Source: Pseudomonas khavaziana (GTDB taxonomy: Bacteria > Pseudomonadota > Gammaproteobacteria > Pseudomonadales > Pseudomonadaceae). From it: a stretch of 64,000 bases of DNA. The notes below the pieces were generated by a model. It searched no databases. It saw only the letters and a program-made list of their open reading frames with translations, and was not told where the DNA came from. Made by a program: the position numbers and the translations under genes. Shown piece after piece: positions 36,642 to 46,363 of this stretch (the stretch's first letter is position 1; every line of letters starts with the position of its first letter). The stretch lies in contig NZ_JAHSTT010000007.1 of the NCBI RefSeq assembly GCF_019145205.1, forward strand, positions 124,001-188,000, given 5' to 3'.

Positions 36642-37645
36642 CTTGGTTCACGCCGGAAGTAATTGACGTGATCATCTCGGTGGTCAAGGCCATCGTGATC
36701 CTGTTGGCCGTGGTCGTGGCGGGCGCCCTGCTCAGCTTCGTCGAGCGTCGCCTGTTGGGCTGGTGGCAGGACCGCTACGGTCCGAACCGCGTTGGCCCGT
36801 TCGGCATGTTCCAGATCGCTGCCGACATGCTGAAAATGTTCTTCAAGGAAGACTGGACCCCGCCGTTTGCCGACAAGGTGATCTTCACCCTGGCACCGGT
36901 CGTGGCCATGAGCGCCTTGCTGGTCGCTTTCGCGATCATCCCGATCACCCCGACCTGGGGCGTGGCAGACCTGAACATCGGCTTGCTGTTCTTCTTCGCC
37001 ATGGCCGGTTTGTCGGTGTATGCGGTGCTGTTCGCCGGTTGGGCCAGTAACAACAAGTTCGCCCTGCTGGGCAGCTTGCGTGCCTCGGCGCAAACCGTAT
37101 CCTATGAAGTGTTCATGGGGTTGGCACTGATGGGCATCGTGGTGCAGGTTGGCTCGTTCAACATGCGCGACATCGTCGAGTACCAGGCGCAGAACCTGTG
37201 GTTCATCATTCCGCAGTTCTTTGGCTTCTGTACCTTCTTCATCGCTGGCGTTGCCGTGACTCACCGTCACCCGTTCGACCAGCCGGAAGCGGAACAGGAA
37301 CTGGCCGACGGTTACCACATTGAATATGCCGGCATGAAGTGGGGCATGTTCTTCGTCGGTGAGTACATCGGCATCATCTTGATCTCGGCCCTGCTGGTCA
37401 CGCTGTTCTTCGGCGGCTGGCACGGTCCGTTCGGCATCCTGCCGCAGTTGGCCTTCTTCTGGTTCTTCTTGAAGACCGCGTTCTTCATCATGCTGTTCAT
37501 CCTGCTGCGCGCCTCGATTCCGCGCCCACGCTATGACCAGGTGATGGATTTCAGCTGGAGATTCTGCCTGCCGCTGACCCTGATCAATTTGCTGGTGACG
37601 GCTGCCGTCGTGTTGTTGAACACGCCAGCTGCCGCGGTTCAGTGA
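36638..37645 (+). CDS. nuoH: NADH-quinone oxidoreductase subunit H
   Basis: The 335-residue membrane subunit connects the peripheral arm to the proton pumps and forms the quinone tunnel. About eight hydrophobic helices are visible, with conserved GPNRVGPFGMFQ and the acidic loop HPFDQPEAEQELADGYHIEY. The start overlaps the nuoG stop (ATGA). Confidence 0.98.
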   Translation: MTWFTPEVIDVIISVVKAIVILLAVVVAGALLSFVERRLLGWWQDRYGPNRVGPFGMFQIAADMLKMFFKEDWTPPFADKVIFTLAPVVAMSALLVAFAIIPITPTWGVADLNIGLLFFFAMAGLSVYAVLFAGWASNNKFALLGSLRASAQTVSYEVFMGLALMGIVVQVGSFNMRDIVEYQAQNLWFIIPQFFGFCTFFIAGVAVTHRHPFDQPEAEQELADGYHIEYAGMKWGMFFVGEYIGIILISALLVTLFFGGWHGPFGILPQLAFFWFFLKTAFFIMLFILLRASIPRPRYDQVMDFSWRFCLPLTLINLLVTAAVVLLNTPAAAVQ

Positions 37646-37656
37646 GGATTTGACCC

Positions 37657-38205
37657 ATGTTCAAATATATTGGCGACATCGTTAAGGGTACCGGTACCCA
37701 GTTGCGAAGCCTGGTGATGGTGTTCGGTCACGGCTTTCGCAAACGCGACACCCTGCAATACCCAGAAGAAGCGGTGTACCTGCCGCCGCGCTATCGCGGC
37801 CGTATCGTACTGACCCGCGACCCCGACGGCGAAGAGCGTTGCGTAGCCTGCAACCTGTGCGCCGTAGCGTGCCCGGTGGGTTGCATCTCCCTGCAGAAAG
37901 CTGAAACCGAAGACGGTCGCTGGTACCCGGACTTTTTCCGTATCAACTTCTCGCGCTGCATTTTCTGCGGCCTCTGCGAGGAAGCTTGCCCGACCACCGC
38001 GATCCAGCTCACACCGGATTTCGAGATGGCCGAGTTCAAACGTCAGGACCTGGTGTACGAGAAAGAAGATCTGCTGATCTCTGGTCCCGGTAAAAACCCT
38101 GATTACAACTTCTATCGTGTTGCAGGTATGGCCGTTGCCGGTAAGCCGAAGGGCGCCGCACAAAACGAAGCCGAGCCGATCAACGTGAAGAGCTTGCTGC
38201 CTTAA
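37657..38205 (+). CDS. nuoI: NADH-quinone oxidoreductase subunit I
   Basis: The 182-residue ferredoxin-like subunit carries two [4Fe-4S] clusters (N6a, N6b) with ligands in CVACNLCAVACPVGCI and CIFCGLCEEACPTTAI. It relays electrons toward NuoB. It follows nuoH at 11 bases and precedes nuoJ at 9 bases. Confidence 0.98.
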   Translation: MFKYIGDIVKGTGTQLRSLVMVFGHGFRKRDTLQYPEEAVYLPPRYRGRIVLTRDPDGEERCVACNLCAVACPVGCISLQKAETEDGRWYPDFFRINFSRCIFCGLCEEACPTTAIQLTPDFEMAEFKRQDLVYEKEDLLISGPGKNPDYNFYRVAGMAVAGKPKGAAQNEAEPINVKSLLP

Positions 38206-38214
38206 GGAAGAAAG

Positions 38215-38718
38215 ATGGAATTCGCTTTCTATTTCGCATCGGGTATTGCAGTGGTGTCCACGCTTCGCGTGATCACCAACACCAACCCCGTGCACGCCCT
38301 GCTCTACCTGATCATTTCGCTGATCGCCGTGGCCATGACCTTTTTCAGCCTCGGCGCACCGTTCGCCGGTGTACTGGAAGTGATTGCCTACGCCGGCGCC
38401 ATCATGGTGCTGTTCGTGTTTGTGGTGATGATGCTCAACCTCGGGCCGGCTTCGGTGGCTCAGGAACGCGTCTGGCTCAAGCCCGGCATCTGGCTCGGCC
38501 CGGTTGTCCTCGCAGCGCTGCTGCTGGGTGAACTGCTGTATGTGCTGTTCGCTCACCAGAGCGGCCAGGCCATCGGCCACACCACCGTGGACGCGAAAGC
38601 CGTGGGCATCAGCCTGTTCGGCCCGTACCTGCTGGTGGTCGAACTGGCTTCGATGCTGCTGCTCGCCGCAGCCATCACCGCCTTCCACTTGGGCCGCAAC
38701 GAAGCCAAGGAGCAATGA
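38215..38718 (+). CDS. nuoJ: NADH-quinone oxidoreductase subunit J
   Basis: The 167-residue subunit has five hydrophobic helices, with the conserved third-helix motif EVIAYAGAIMVLFVFVVMML. It belongs to the membrane arm near the quinone tunnel. An AAGGAAGAAAG ribosome site precedes the ATG. Confidence 0.96.
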   Translation: MEFAFYFASGIAVVSTLRVITNTNPVHALLYLIISLIAVAMTFFSLGAPFAGVLEVIAYAGAIMVLFVFVVMMLNLGPASVAQERVWLKPGIWLGPVVLAALLLGELLYVLFAHQSGQAIGHTTVDAKAVGISLFGPYLLVVELASMLLLAAAITAFHLGRNEAKEQ

Positions 38719-38720
38719 CG

Positions 38721-39029
38721 ATGCCTGCTATCCCTTTGGAGCATGGTCTGGCGGTCGCCGGCATCCTGTTCTGCCTTGGCCTGGTCGGCCTGATGGTGCG
38801 CCGTAACATTCTGTTCGTGTTGATGAGTCTGGAAATCATGATGAACGCCGCGGCACTGGCGTTCATCGTTGCCGGTGCACGTTGGGGCCAGCCGGATGGA
38901 CAAGTCATGTTCATCCTGGTGATCAGCCTGGCAGCTGCCGAGGCCAGTATTGGCCTGGCGATCCTGCTGCAACTGTATCGTCGCTTCCACACGCTTGATA
39001 TCGACGCTGCCAGTGAGATGCGCGGATGA
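38721..39029 (+). CDS. nuoK: NADH-quinone oxidoreductase subunit K
   Basis: The 102-residue subunit has three helices with membrane glutamates of the proton path (SLEIMMNAAALAF and AAAEASIGLAIL). I chose the ATG at 38721 (MPAIPLEHGLAV), which gives the family length; an ATG at 38715 overlaps the nuoJ stop and would add two residues. The stop overlaps nuoL (ATGA). Confidence 0.96.
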   Translation: MPAIPLEHGLAVAGILFCLGLVGLMVRRNILFVLMSLEIMMNAAALAFIVAGARWGQPDGQVMFILVISLAAAEASIGLAILLQLYRRFHTLDIDAASEMRG

Positions 39030-40879
39030 ACATGATCTTTCTGACTTTCGTATTCCCCCTGATCGGTTTCCTGCTGCTGTCGTTCTCTCGCGGGCGCTGG
39101 TCGGAAAACCTCTCGGCCCTGATCGGCGTGGGCTCCATCGGCCTGTCGGCCATCGTGGCCGCCTACGTCATCTGGCAATTCAACGTCGCACCGCCCGAAG
39201 GCGGTCACTACACCCTGGTGCTGTGGCAGTGGATGTCGGTGGAGGGCTTCAAGCCCAACTTCGCCCTCTACATCGACGGCCTGTCGATCACCATGCTCGG
39301 CGTGGTGGTGGGTGTGGGCTTCCTGATCCACTTGTTCGCGTCCTGGTACATGCGCGGTGAAGCCGGTTACTCGCGCTTCTTCTCGTACACCAACCTGTTT
39401 ATCGCCAGCATGCTGTTCCTGGTGCTGGGCGATAACCTGTTGTTCCTGTACTTCGGCTGGGAAGGCGTGGGCCTGTGCTCGTACCTGTTGATCGGTTTCT
39501 ACTACAGCAACCGCAACAACGGTAACGCGGCACTCAAGGCGTTTATCGTCACCCGCATCGGTGACGTGTTCATGGCCATCGGCCTGTTTATCCTGTTCCA
39601 ACAGGTGGGCACGCTGAACATCCAGGAACTGCTGGTACTGGCACCGCAGAAATTCCAGGTCGGCGACTTCTGGATCACCCTGGCGACCCTGATGCTGCTG
39701 GGCGGCGCCGTGGGTAAATCCGCGCAACTGCCGCTGCAAACCTGGCTGGCGGATGCGATGGCTGGTCCGACACCTGTGTCGGCACTGATCCACGCCGCAA
39801 CCATGGTGACCGCCGGTGTCTACCTGATCGCCCGTACCCACGGCCTGTTCACCCTGGCGCCGGATATCCTGCATCTTGTCGGCATCGTCGGCGGCGTGAC
39901 CCTGGTACTGGCCGGCTTCGCCGCGCTGGTGCAGACCGACATCAAGCGTATCCTCGCCTACTCGACCATGAGCCAGATCGGCTACATGTTCCTGGCCCTG
40001 GGCGTCGGCGCATGGGACGCGGCGATCTTCCACCTGATGACCCACGCGTTCTTCAAGGCCCTGCTGTTCCTCGCCTCCGGTGCGGTGATCGTCGCCTGCC
40101 ACCACGAGCAGAACATCTTCAAGATGGGCGGCCTGTGGAAGAAACTGCCATTGGCCTACGCCAGCTTCATCGTCGGTGGTGCCGCCCTGGCCGCCCTGCC
40201 GCTGGTGACCGCCGGTTTCTACTCCAAGGATGAAATCCTCTGGGAAGCCTTTGCCAGCGGTAACCAGAACCTGCTGTACGCAGGCCTGGTGGGTGCATTC
40301 ATGACCTCGCTGTACACCTTCCGCCTGATCTTCATCACCTTCCACGGCGAAGCCAAGACCGAAGCACACGCAGGCCACGGCATCTCCCACTGGCTGCCAC
40401 TGTCGGTGCTGATCATCCTGTCGACCTTCATCGGCGCCATGATCACGCCACCACTGGCCGGTGTATTGCCAGAAAGCGTCGGCCATGCCGGCGGTGCAGA
40501 CAAGCACAGCCTGGAAATCGCCTCGGGCGCCATTGCCATCGCCGGTATCCTGCTTGCGGCCTTGCTGTTCCTCGGCAAGCGTCGCTTCGTGACCGCCGTG
40601 GCCAACAGCGGCATCGGGCGCTTCCTGTCGGCCTGGTGGTTCGCTGCCTGGGGCTTCGATTGGATCTACGACAAACTGTTCGTCAAGCCATACCTCGCCA
40701 TCAGCCATGTACTGCGCAAAGACCCGCTCGACCAGACCATCGGTTTGATCCCGCGCGCCGCCAAGGCTGGTCACACAGCCCTGAGCCGCAGCGAGACTGG
40801 CCAACTGCGTTGGTATGCAGCTTCCATGGCGGCGGGTGCCGTGCTGGTGATCGGCGCCATCGTCGTGGTAGCGGTCTGA
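39026..40879 (+). CDS. nuoL: NADH-quinone oxidoreductase subunit L
   Basis: The 617-residue antiporter-like subunit is the distal proton pump. It has FFGWEGVGLCSYLLIGFYY-type residues (YFGWEGVGLCSYLLIGFYYS), the pump-channel lysine region GKSAQLPLQTWLADAMAGPT, and a C-terminal amphipathic region corresponding to the long lateral helix. Length is typical. Confidence 0.98.
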   Translation: MNMIFLTFVFPLIGFLLLSFSRGRWSENLSALIGVGSIGLSAIVAAYVIWQFNVAPPEGGHYTLVLWQWMSVEGFKPNFALYIDGLSITMLGVVVGVGFLIHLFASWYMRGEAGYSRFFSYTNLFIASMLFLVLGDNLLFLYFGWEGVGLCSYLLIGFYYSNRNNGNAALKAFIVTRIGDVFMAIGLFILFQQVGTLNIQELLVLAPQKFQVGDFWITLATLMLLGGAVGKSAQLPLQTWLADAMAGPTPVSALIHAATMVTAGVYLIARTHGLFTLAPDILHLVGIVGGVTLVLAGFAALVQTDIKRILAYSTMSQIGYMFLALGVGAWDAAIFHLMTHAFFKALLFLASGAVIVACHHEQNIFKMGGLWKKLPLAYASFIVGGAALAALPLVTAGFYSKDEILWEAFASGNQNLLYAGLVGAFMTSLYTFRLIFITFHGEAKTEAHAGHGISHWLPLSVLIILSTFIGAMITPPLAGVLPESVGHAGGADKHSLEIASGAIAIAGILLAALLFLGKRRFVTAVANSGIGRFLSAWWFAAWGFDWIYDKLFVKPYLAISHVLRKDPLDQTIGLIPRAAKAGHTALSRSETGQLRWYAASMAAGAVLVIGAIVVVAV

Positions 40880-40934
40880 CTATGTTTAAGTGCACTGCGT
40901 ACTTTGCGAACTTGCGAAAGGAAACGAGCCCGTC

Positions 40935-42467
40935 ATGATTCTGCCCTGGCTAATCCTGATCCCCTTTATCGGCGGCCTGCTCTGCTGGATGGGTGAACGC
41001 TTCGGCGCCACCCTCCCCCGCTGGATTGCGTTGCTGACCATGTCCCTGGAACTCGCACTCGGCCTCTGGCTGTGGGCCCATGGCGACTATTCATTTGCTC
41101 CGGCACCGGGTGTCGATCCGACTTTCGCGCTTGAATTCAAGCACGTGTGGATCCAGCGCTTCGGCATCAACGTGCACCTGGCCCTCGACGGCCTGTCGCT
41201 GTTGATGATCCTGCTGACCGGCCTGCTGGGTATCCTCTCGGTACTCTGCTCCTGGAAAGAGATCCAGCGTCACGTGGGCTTCTTCCACCTGAACCTGATG
41301 TGGATCCTGGGCGGCGTTGTCGGCGTGTTCCTGGCGCTGGACCTGTTCATGTTCTTCTTCTTCTGGGAAATGATGCTGGTGCCGATGTACTTCCTCATCG
41401 CGCTCTGGGGTCACAGTTCTTCGGACGGCAAGAAAACCCGGATCTACGCGGCAACCAAGTTCTTCATCTTCACCCAGGCGTCCGGCCTGATCATGTTGGT
41501 GGCGATCCTGGGCCTGGTGCTGGTCAACTTCAACAACACCGGCGTGATTACCTTCAACTACGCCGACCTGTTGAAGACCAAGATGTCGCTGACCACCGAG
41601 TACATCCTGATGCTCGGCTTCTTCATCGCCTTTGCGGTGAAGCTGCCGGTGGTGCCGTTCCACTCCTGGTTGCCTGACGCCCACGCCCAGGCGCCGACTG
41701 CCGGTTCCGTGGACCTGGCCGGTATCCTGCTGAAGACGGCGGCCTACGGCCTGCTGCGTTTCGCCCTGCCGCTGTTCCCGAATGCCTCGGCCGAGTTTGC
41801 GCCGATCGCCATGACCCTGGGTCTGATCGGGATCTTCTACGGTGCGTTCCTGGCCTTCGCGCAAACCGACATCAAGCGTCTGATTGCCTTCTCGTCCGTT
41901 TCCCACATGGGCTTCGTACTGATCGGCATCTACTCCGGCAGCCAGCTGGCGCTGCAAGGCGCGGTGATCCAGATGTTGGCCCACGGTGTTTCGGCGGCTG
42001 CCCTGTTTATCCTCAGTGGCCAGCTGTACGAGCGCCTGCACACCCGTGACATGCGTGAGATGGGCGGCGTGTGGTCGCGCATTGCGTACCTGCCGGCGAT
42101 CAGCCTGTTCTTCGCCGCAGCGTCCCTGGGCTTGCCGGGTACCGGTAACTTCATCGGCGAGTTCCTGATCCTGATGGGGGCCTTCGTGCAGACACCGTGG
42201 ATCAGCGCCATCGCCACGTCCGGCCTGGTGTTCGGTTCGGTCTACTCGCTGATCATGATCCACCGCGCGTACTTCGGCCCGGCCAAGTCGGACACCGTCT
42301 TGCACGGTATGGATGCGCGCGAACTGATCATGGTGCTCGGCCTTGCGGTATTGCTGATCTTTATCGGCGTATACCCGCAACCGTTCCTGGACACTTCTGC
42401 CGCAACGATGCATGGCGTGCAGCAGTGGTTCGGCACCGCCTTCTCCCAACTCGCTTCGGCCCGGTAA
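40935..42467 (+). CDS. nuoM: NADH-quinone oxidoreductase subunit M
   Basis: The 510-residue antiporter-like subunit contains FFFFWEMMLVPMYFLIALWG, the FHSWLPDAHAQAPTAGSV motif and RLIAFSSVSHMGFV. The start MILPWLILIPFIGGL at 40935 is preferred over an upstream extension from 40890, which would add a hydrophilic segment not found in the family. A 55-base gap follows nuoL. Confidence 0.97.
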   Translation: MILPWLILIPFIGGLLCWMGERFGATLPRWIALLTMSLELALGLWLWAHGDYSFAPAPGVDPTFALEFKHVWIQRFGINVHLALDGLSLLMILLTGLLGILSVLCSWKEIQRHVGFFHLNLMWILGGVVGVFLALDLFMFFFFWEMMLVPMYFLIALWGHSSSDGKKTRIYAATKFFIFTQASGLIMLVAILGLVLVNFNNTGVITFNYADLLKTKMSLTTEYILMLGFFIAFAVKLPVVPFHSWLPDAHAQAPTAGSVDLAGILLKTAAYGLLRFALPLFPNASAEFAPIAMTLGLIGIFYGAFLAFAQTDIKRLIAFSSVSHMGFVLIGIYSGSQLALQGAVIQMLAHGVSAAALFILSGQLYERLHTRDMREMGGVWSRIAYLPAISLFFAAASLGLPGTGNFIGEFLILMGAFVQTPWISAIATSGLVFGSVYSLIMIHRAYFGPAKSDTVLHGMDARELIMVLGLAVLLIFIGVYPQPFLDTSAATMHGVQQWFGTAFSQLASAR

Positions 42468-42474
42468 GAGCGCT

Positions 42475-43938
42475 ATGGAATTCACGATCCAACACTTTAT
42501 CGCGCTTGCGCCGCTGCTGATCACCAGCCTCACCATCGTGGTGGTGATGCTGGCGATCGCCTGGCGCCGCAATCACTCGCAAACGTTCCTGCTGTCCTGT
42601 GCCGGTTTGAACCTGGCCCTGCTGTCGATCATTCCGGCCCTCAAGGTCGCGCCATTGGCGGTGACCCCGCTGATGATGGTCGATGACTTCGCGCTGCTGT
42701 ATATCGCCCTGATCCTGGTGGCGACCCTGGCGTGCGTGACCCTCGCCCACGCCTACCTCGGCGAAGGCGGCACCGGTTACCCGGGTAACAAGGAAGAGCT
42801 GTACCTGCTGATCCTGCTGGCTGCGGCCGGCGGTATCGTGCTGGTCAGCGCGCAGCACCTGGCCGGCTTGTTCATCGGCCTGGAACTGCTGTCGATCCCG
42901 ACCTACGGCCTGGTGGCCTACGCCTTCTTCAACAAGCGCTCCCTGGAAGCCGGCATCAAATACATGGTGCTGTCGGCCGCCGGTTCCGCGTTTCTGTTGT
43001 TCGGTATGGCCCTGCTCTACGCCGAAGCCGGCAGCCTGAGCTTCACCGGTATCGGCCAGGCCCTGGCCGCCACCAACAGTCCGGCGCCGATTGCCCAACT
43101 GGGCCTGGCGATGATGCTGATCGGCCTGGCGTTCAAGCTCTCCTTGGTGCCCTTCCACCTGTGGACCCCGGACGTGTACGAAGGCGCCCCGGCGCCGGTC
43201 GCAGCGTTCCTGGCCACGGCGTCGAAGGTCGCGGTGTTTGCGGTGATGGTGCGTCTGTTCCAGATCTCCCCTGCCGCCAACACCGGCGTGCTGAGCAACG
43301 TGCTGACCGTGATCGCCATTGCGTCGATCCTGTTCGGTAACCTGCTGGCGCTGACCCAGAACAACCTCAAGCGCCTGCTGGGTTACTCCTCCATCGCCCA
43401 CTTCGGCTACCTGCTGATCGCCCTGGTGGCGAGCAAGGGCCTGGCCGTGGAAGCCATTGGCGTGTATCTGGTCACCTACGTGATCACCAGCCTTGGCGCC
43501 TTCGGTGTGATCACGCTGATGTCCTCGCCTTACAAAGGGCGTGACGCCGACGCTCTGTACGAATACCGCGGCCTGTTCTGGCGCCGTCCTTACCTGACTG
43601 CCGTGCTGACCGTAATGATGCTGTCCCTGGCTGGTATCCCGCTGACTGCGGGCTTTATCGGCAAGTTCTACATTGTCGCAACCGGTGTCGAAGCCCACGA
43701 GTGGTGGTTGGTAGCGTCCCTGGTATTGGGCAGCGCCATCGGCGTGTTCTACTACCTGCGCGTGATGGTCACCCTGTACCTGATCGAGCCAAACCTGCGC
43801 CGTGTGGATGCCGAGCTGCATTGGGAACAGAAGGCAGGCGGCGTGATGCTGCTGGCCATCGCCGTGCTCGCGTTCTTCCTGGGCGTGTACCCACAACCGT
43901 TGCTCACTCTGGTGCAGCACGCGGTGTTGGGCGTTTGA
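42475..43938 (+). CDS. nuoN: NADH-quinone oxidoreductase subunit N
   Basis: The 487-residue antiporter-like subunit closes the operon. Typical segments are GLELLSIPTYGLVAYAF, FKLSLVPFHLWTPDVYEGAP and RLLGYSSIAHFGYLLIAL. The start MEFTIQHFIALAPLL is at 42475, 7 bases after nuoM. A strong terminator follows at 43964. Confidence 0.98.
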   Translation: MEFTIQHFIALAPLLITSLTIVVVMLAIAWRRNHSQTFLLSCAGLNLALLSIIPALKVAPLAVTPLMMVDDFALLYIALILVATLACVTLAHAYLGEGGTGYPGNKEELYLLILLAAAGGIVLVSAQHLAGLFIGLELLSIPTYGLVAYAFFNKRSLEAGIKYMVLSAAGSAFLLFGMALLYAEAGSLSFTGIGQALAATNSPAPIAQLGLAMMLIGLAFKLSLVPFHLWTPDVYEGAPAPVAAFLATASKVAVFAVMVRLFQISPAANTGVLSNVLTVIAIASILFGNLLALTQNNLKRLLGYSSIAHFGYLLIALVASKGLAVEAIGVYLVTYVITSLGAFGVITLMSSPYKGRDADALYEYRGLFWRRPYLTAVLTVMMLSLAGIPLTAGFIGKFYIVATGVEAHEWWLVASLVLGSAIGVFYYLRVMVTLYLIEPNLRRVDAELHWEQKAGGVMLLAIAVLAFFLGVYPQPLLTLVQHAVLGV

Positions 43939-43963
43939 TCGCTTAGGTTGATGCAGTCAACAG

Positions 43964-43988
43964 AACGGCGCCTTTGGGCGCCGTTTTG
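43964..43988 (+). terminator. Terminator of the nuo operon
   Basis: AACGGCGCC-tttg-GGCGCCGTT followed by TTGCGTTT, 25 bases beyond the nuoN stop. Confidence 0.92.
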
Positions 43989-44961
43989 CGTTTCAGGGGC
44001 AAGACATTAGAGATGCAGTGCAACCACTGTCGTCTTCGCGGGCAAGCCCACTCCCACCTTTGGAATGCGTTCCCCTATAGGAGCGAGCTTGCTCGCGAAA
44101 AACGTCAACGATAACGCGTGCTGGCTGATGGAATGCGGGGCCTGGGAGTTTTTCGCGAGCAAGCTCGCTCCTACAGCACTAGACGGGGCGCTACAGAGCT
44201 GTGTGCCCCAACACAGGGATAGCCATTAGCGATGCAGTGCAACCATCACCGTGTTCTGGGCGGGCAAGTCTACTCCACATTTGGAATGCGTTCCTGTAGG
44301 AGCGAGCTTGCTCACAGCAACGCCAACGATAAACGTGCTGGCTGGAAGGGAACGCGGGGCCTGAGTTTGCCAGCCTGCCCTACAGCACTAGGTCGGGCGC
44401 TATGGAGCTGTCTGCCGCAACACAGGGATAGCCATTAGCGATGCAGTGCAACCACTATCGCCTTCGCGCGCTCGGCACTCCACCTGAATAGTCTTTAGAG
44501 CTACTTGCTCAGAAAACCTAACGATAACGCGCGCTGGCTGAAGGAACGCGGGGCCTGGGAGTTTTCATGAGCGCCTGCTCCTACAGCACTAGACGGGGCG
44601 CTACAGAGCTGTGTGCCCCAACACAGGGATAGCCACTAGCGATGCAGTGCAACCACTATCGCCTTCGCGGGCAAGCCCACTCCCACAATTGGAATGCGTT
44701 TCGTAGAAAGGAGCTTGCTCGCGCCCAACGATAACGCGCTATTGAAGGAACGCGGGGCCTGGGAGTTTTTCGCGAGCAAGCTCGCTCCTACAGCACTAGG
44801 TCGGGCGCTATGGAGCTGTCTGCCGCAACACAGGGATAGCCATTAGCGATGCAGTGCAACCACTATCGCCTTCGCGGGCAAGCCCACTCCCACAATTGGA
44901 ATGCGTTCCCCTGTAGGAGCGAGCTTGAACTGGTCAAGTAATCTTGGACACTGATTAAGGT

Positions 44962-45803
44962 TCACGCCGCCAACCTTTCCTTCGAGACCGGCGACCGGTA
45001 GTCGTTGTAGCTATGAGGTCTGCTGATGTTGTAGCGCGAGACATAGCGCTGCACGTCTGCTCGGGCCTCATGTTCGAGTTTGTAACCCGCTTCAGGCACC
45101 CACTCCGACTTCAAACTGCCAAAGAAACGCTCCATTGGAGCGTTGTCCCAGCACTCGCCTTTACGACTCATGCTTTGCCTAAATCCATGTTTCAGCAGCA
45201 AATTGAATTTAGACTGGTACTGACAACCCCGGCCGAACAGAAACAACACATCCTGATAGAGCCGTCACGGCTCCACTGCTATGCCTATAAGCCGCAGGTC
45301 AGGTTGGTATCGAAATCATCGAGAACGATCAGCCCGGCGATCCCGCGAAACGCATGTAGATCCAAAATGGCTGGCGCTACATCCACCGCTTGCCGACTTG
45401 ATGTAAGTCACGTCGCCACACCACACCTGACGTAACGCCGTCACGTCAAATTTCGCTTGAGTATGTGCGGCGCTACTTCGCGCTCCACGCCCGGCGACTT
45501 GTACTTATGGCGCCTGCGCCAACACTAGCGATGCTAGCTTCACGCATCAAACAGAGCTATGTAACGCCCGATACGATGCCTTGGCTTGTAGCCCTTGGAC
45601 AAAGTACGTGCGCCGCCGACTCTGGACGCCTTGTGGTGCCTTAGATCAGCGGTGGCTTGAGCTTGTCCCGTTCGGGATTGCTCTGCTCTCGCGCTGGCGC
45701 GGTGCAGAAGCATTGCGGTTGATCCCGCAAACACCCGACAACACCTTTTAACGCCGTACTGCTCGTCCAGCTCATCGATCAGCGTGAATGATCTGGCGTC
45801 CAA
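44962..45803 (-). pseudogene. IS3-family OrfB (DDE transposase) remnant
   Basis: Pieces of an rve/DDE integrase domain lie in different frames. An N-terminal piece (FTLIDELDEQYGVKRCC) is near 45800, VWCGDVTYI with the first Asp is near 45420, and a C-terminal piece ends at 44962 (MSRKGECWDNAPMERFFGSL with the last Glu). The second catalytic Asp, usually in HSDRG, is lost: the sequence reads LFGRGCQY. There are stops and at least one frameshift between the pieces. Confidence 0.88.
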
Positions 45804-45826
45804 AGCAGGAGAGCACTGGCCTTTTT

Positions 45827-46067
45827 TTAGGATTTCGATATCTCAGGTCTTTCAAGCAGAGCTTTGAGCCTCTGGATTTCTCGTTGATCATGGTAATTCT
45901 TCGCCTCACCGGAGTCGAGCCCAAGTGTTCTTTTGTACCTGATCGATCCATGCGTAGGGCCAGGGGCCGATATCCAGGCTGGCACAGACCTCAGTAACCG
46001 GCTGGCCTTCATCCAGCACCATGCTGGCAGCCTTGAGCTTGAACTCACTCGAATAAGATTTACGCAT
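45827..46067 (-). pseudogene. IS3-family OrfA (HTH) remnant
   Basis: An ATG at 46067 with a GAGGTG ribosome site starts MRKSYSSEFKLKAASMVLDE, the usual helix-turn-helix OrfA beginning. The frame then shifts and meets a stop at 45906-45908 after 53 codons. The expected continuation DQREIQRLKALLER is found in another frame (down to 45827). The product would lack the leucine-zipper region. Confidence 0.88.
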
Positions 46068-46295
46068 ATCCAAACACCTCATATTTGGGCGCTATCATAG
46101 CGCCCGATTGAAGTGTCCAAAATCATTAGGCCAGTTCAGCTTGCTCGCGAAAAACTTCAACGATAACGCGCGCTGACTGATGGAACGCGGGGCCTGGGAG
46201 TTTTTCGCGAGCAAGCTCGCTCCTACAGCACTAGGTCGGGCGCTATGGAGCTGTCTGCCGCAACACAGGGATATCTTGGGCTGCCAGCCACAGGC

Positions 46296-46331
46296 AAAAA
46301 AACGCCCCGACTCATATCAGGGCGTTTTTTA
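46296..46331 (-). terminator. Terminator after the outer-membrane barrel gene
   Basis: AACGCCC / GGGCGTT arms with a 12-base loop, flanked by A-run and T-run, 33 bases past the minus-strand stop at 46364. Confidence 0.8.
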
Positions 46332-46363
46332 TTCAAATCGGGGATTGCACCAAGGCCGCCACC

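Larger units (their letters stand above)
44926..46138 (-). mobile_element. Decayed IS3-family insertion sequence
   Basis: The 1213-bp element is bounded by imperfect inverted repeats, TGAACTGG...GGACACT on the left and AGTGTCC...CCAGTTCA on the right (27 bases, mostly matching). It is flanked by a 3-bp direct repeat GCT (44923-44925 and 46139-46141). Removing the element and one GCT restores the REP sequence GAGCGAGCTTGCTCGCG exactly. Both transposase frames, on the minus strand, are broken, so it is inactive. The size and 3-bp duplication fit the IS3 family. Confidence 0.92.
44012..46273. repeat. Tandem array of five REP-containing units
   Basis: A unit of about 200-220 bp begins at 44012, 44231, 44440, 44641 and 44848 (marker GATGCAGTGCAACCA). 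Each unit holds a single GCGGGCAAGCCCACTCCCAC palindrome, then an inward-facing GTAGGAGCGAGCTTGCTCGC pair, then AGCACTAG...GCTATGGAGCTGT and CAACACAGGGATAG. Copies vary: the third has a damaged REP (GAGCTACTTGCTCAGAAAAC). The fifth is split by an insertion sequence at 44926-46138 and resumes at 46139. Confidence 0.9.

Noticed and set aside
38675..40804. A 709-codon open frame antisense to nuoK/nuoL
   Set aside because: It is opposite well-identified complex I subunits; the H/Q/D-rich translation is typical of the complementary frame of membrane-protein genes.
45013..45435. A 140-codon plus-strand open frame inside the insertion sequence
   Set aside because: It is antisense to the remnant of the transposase, which is recognised on the minus strand.
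44012..46273. Possible CRISPR array, because of regular repeats
   Set aside because: Units are about 205 bp with internal palindromes and near-identical spacers. CRISPR repeats are 24-40 bp with unique spacers, and no cas genes are nearby.
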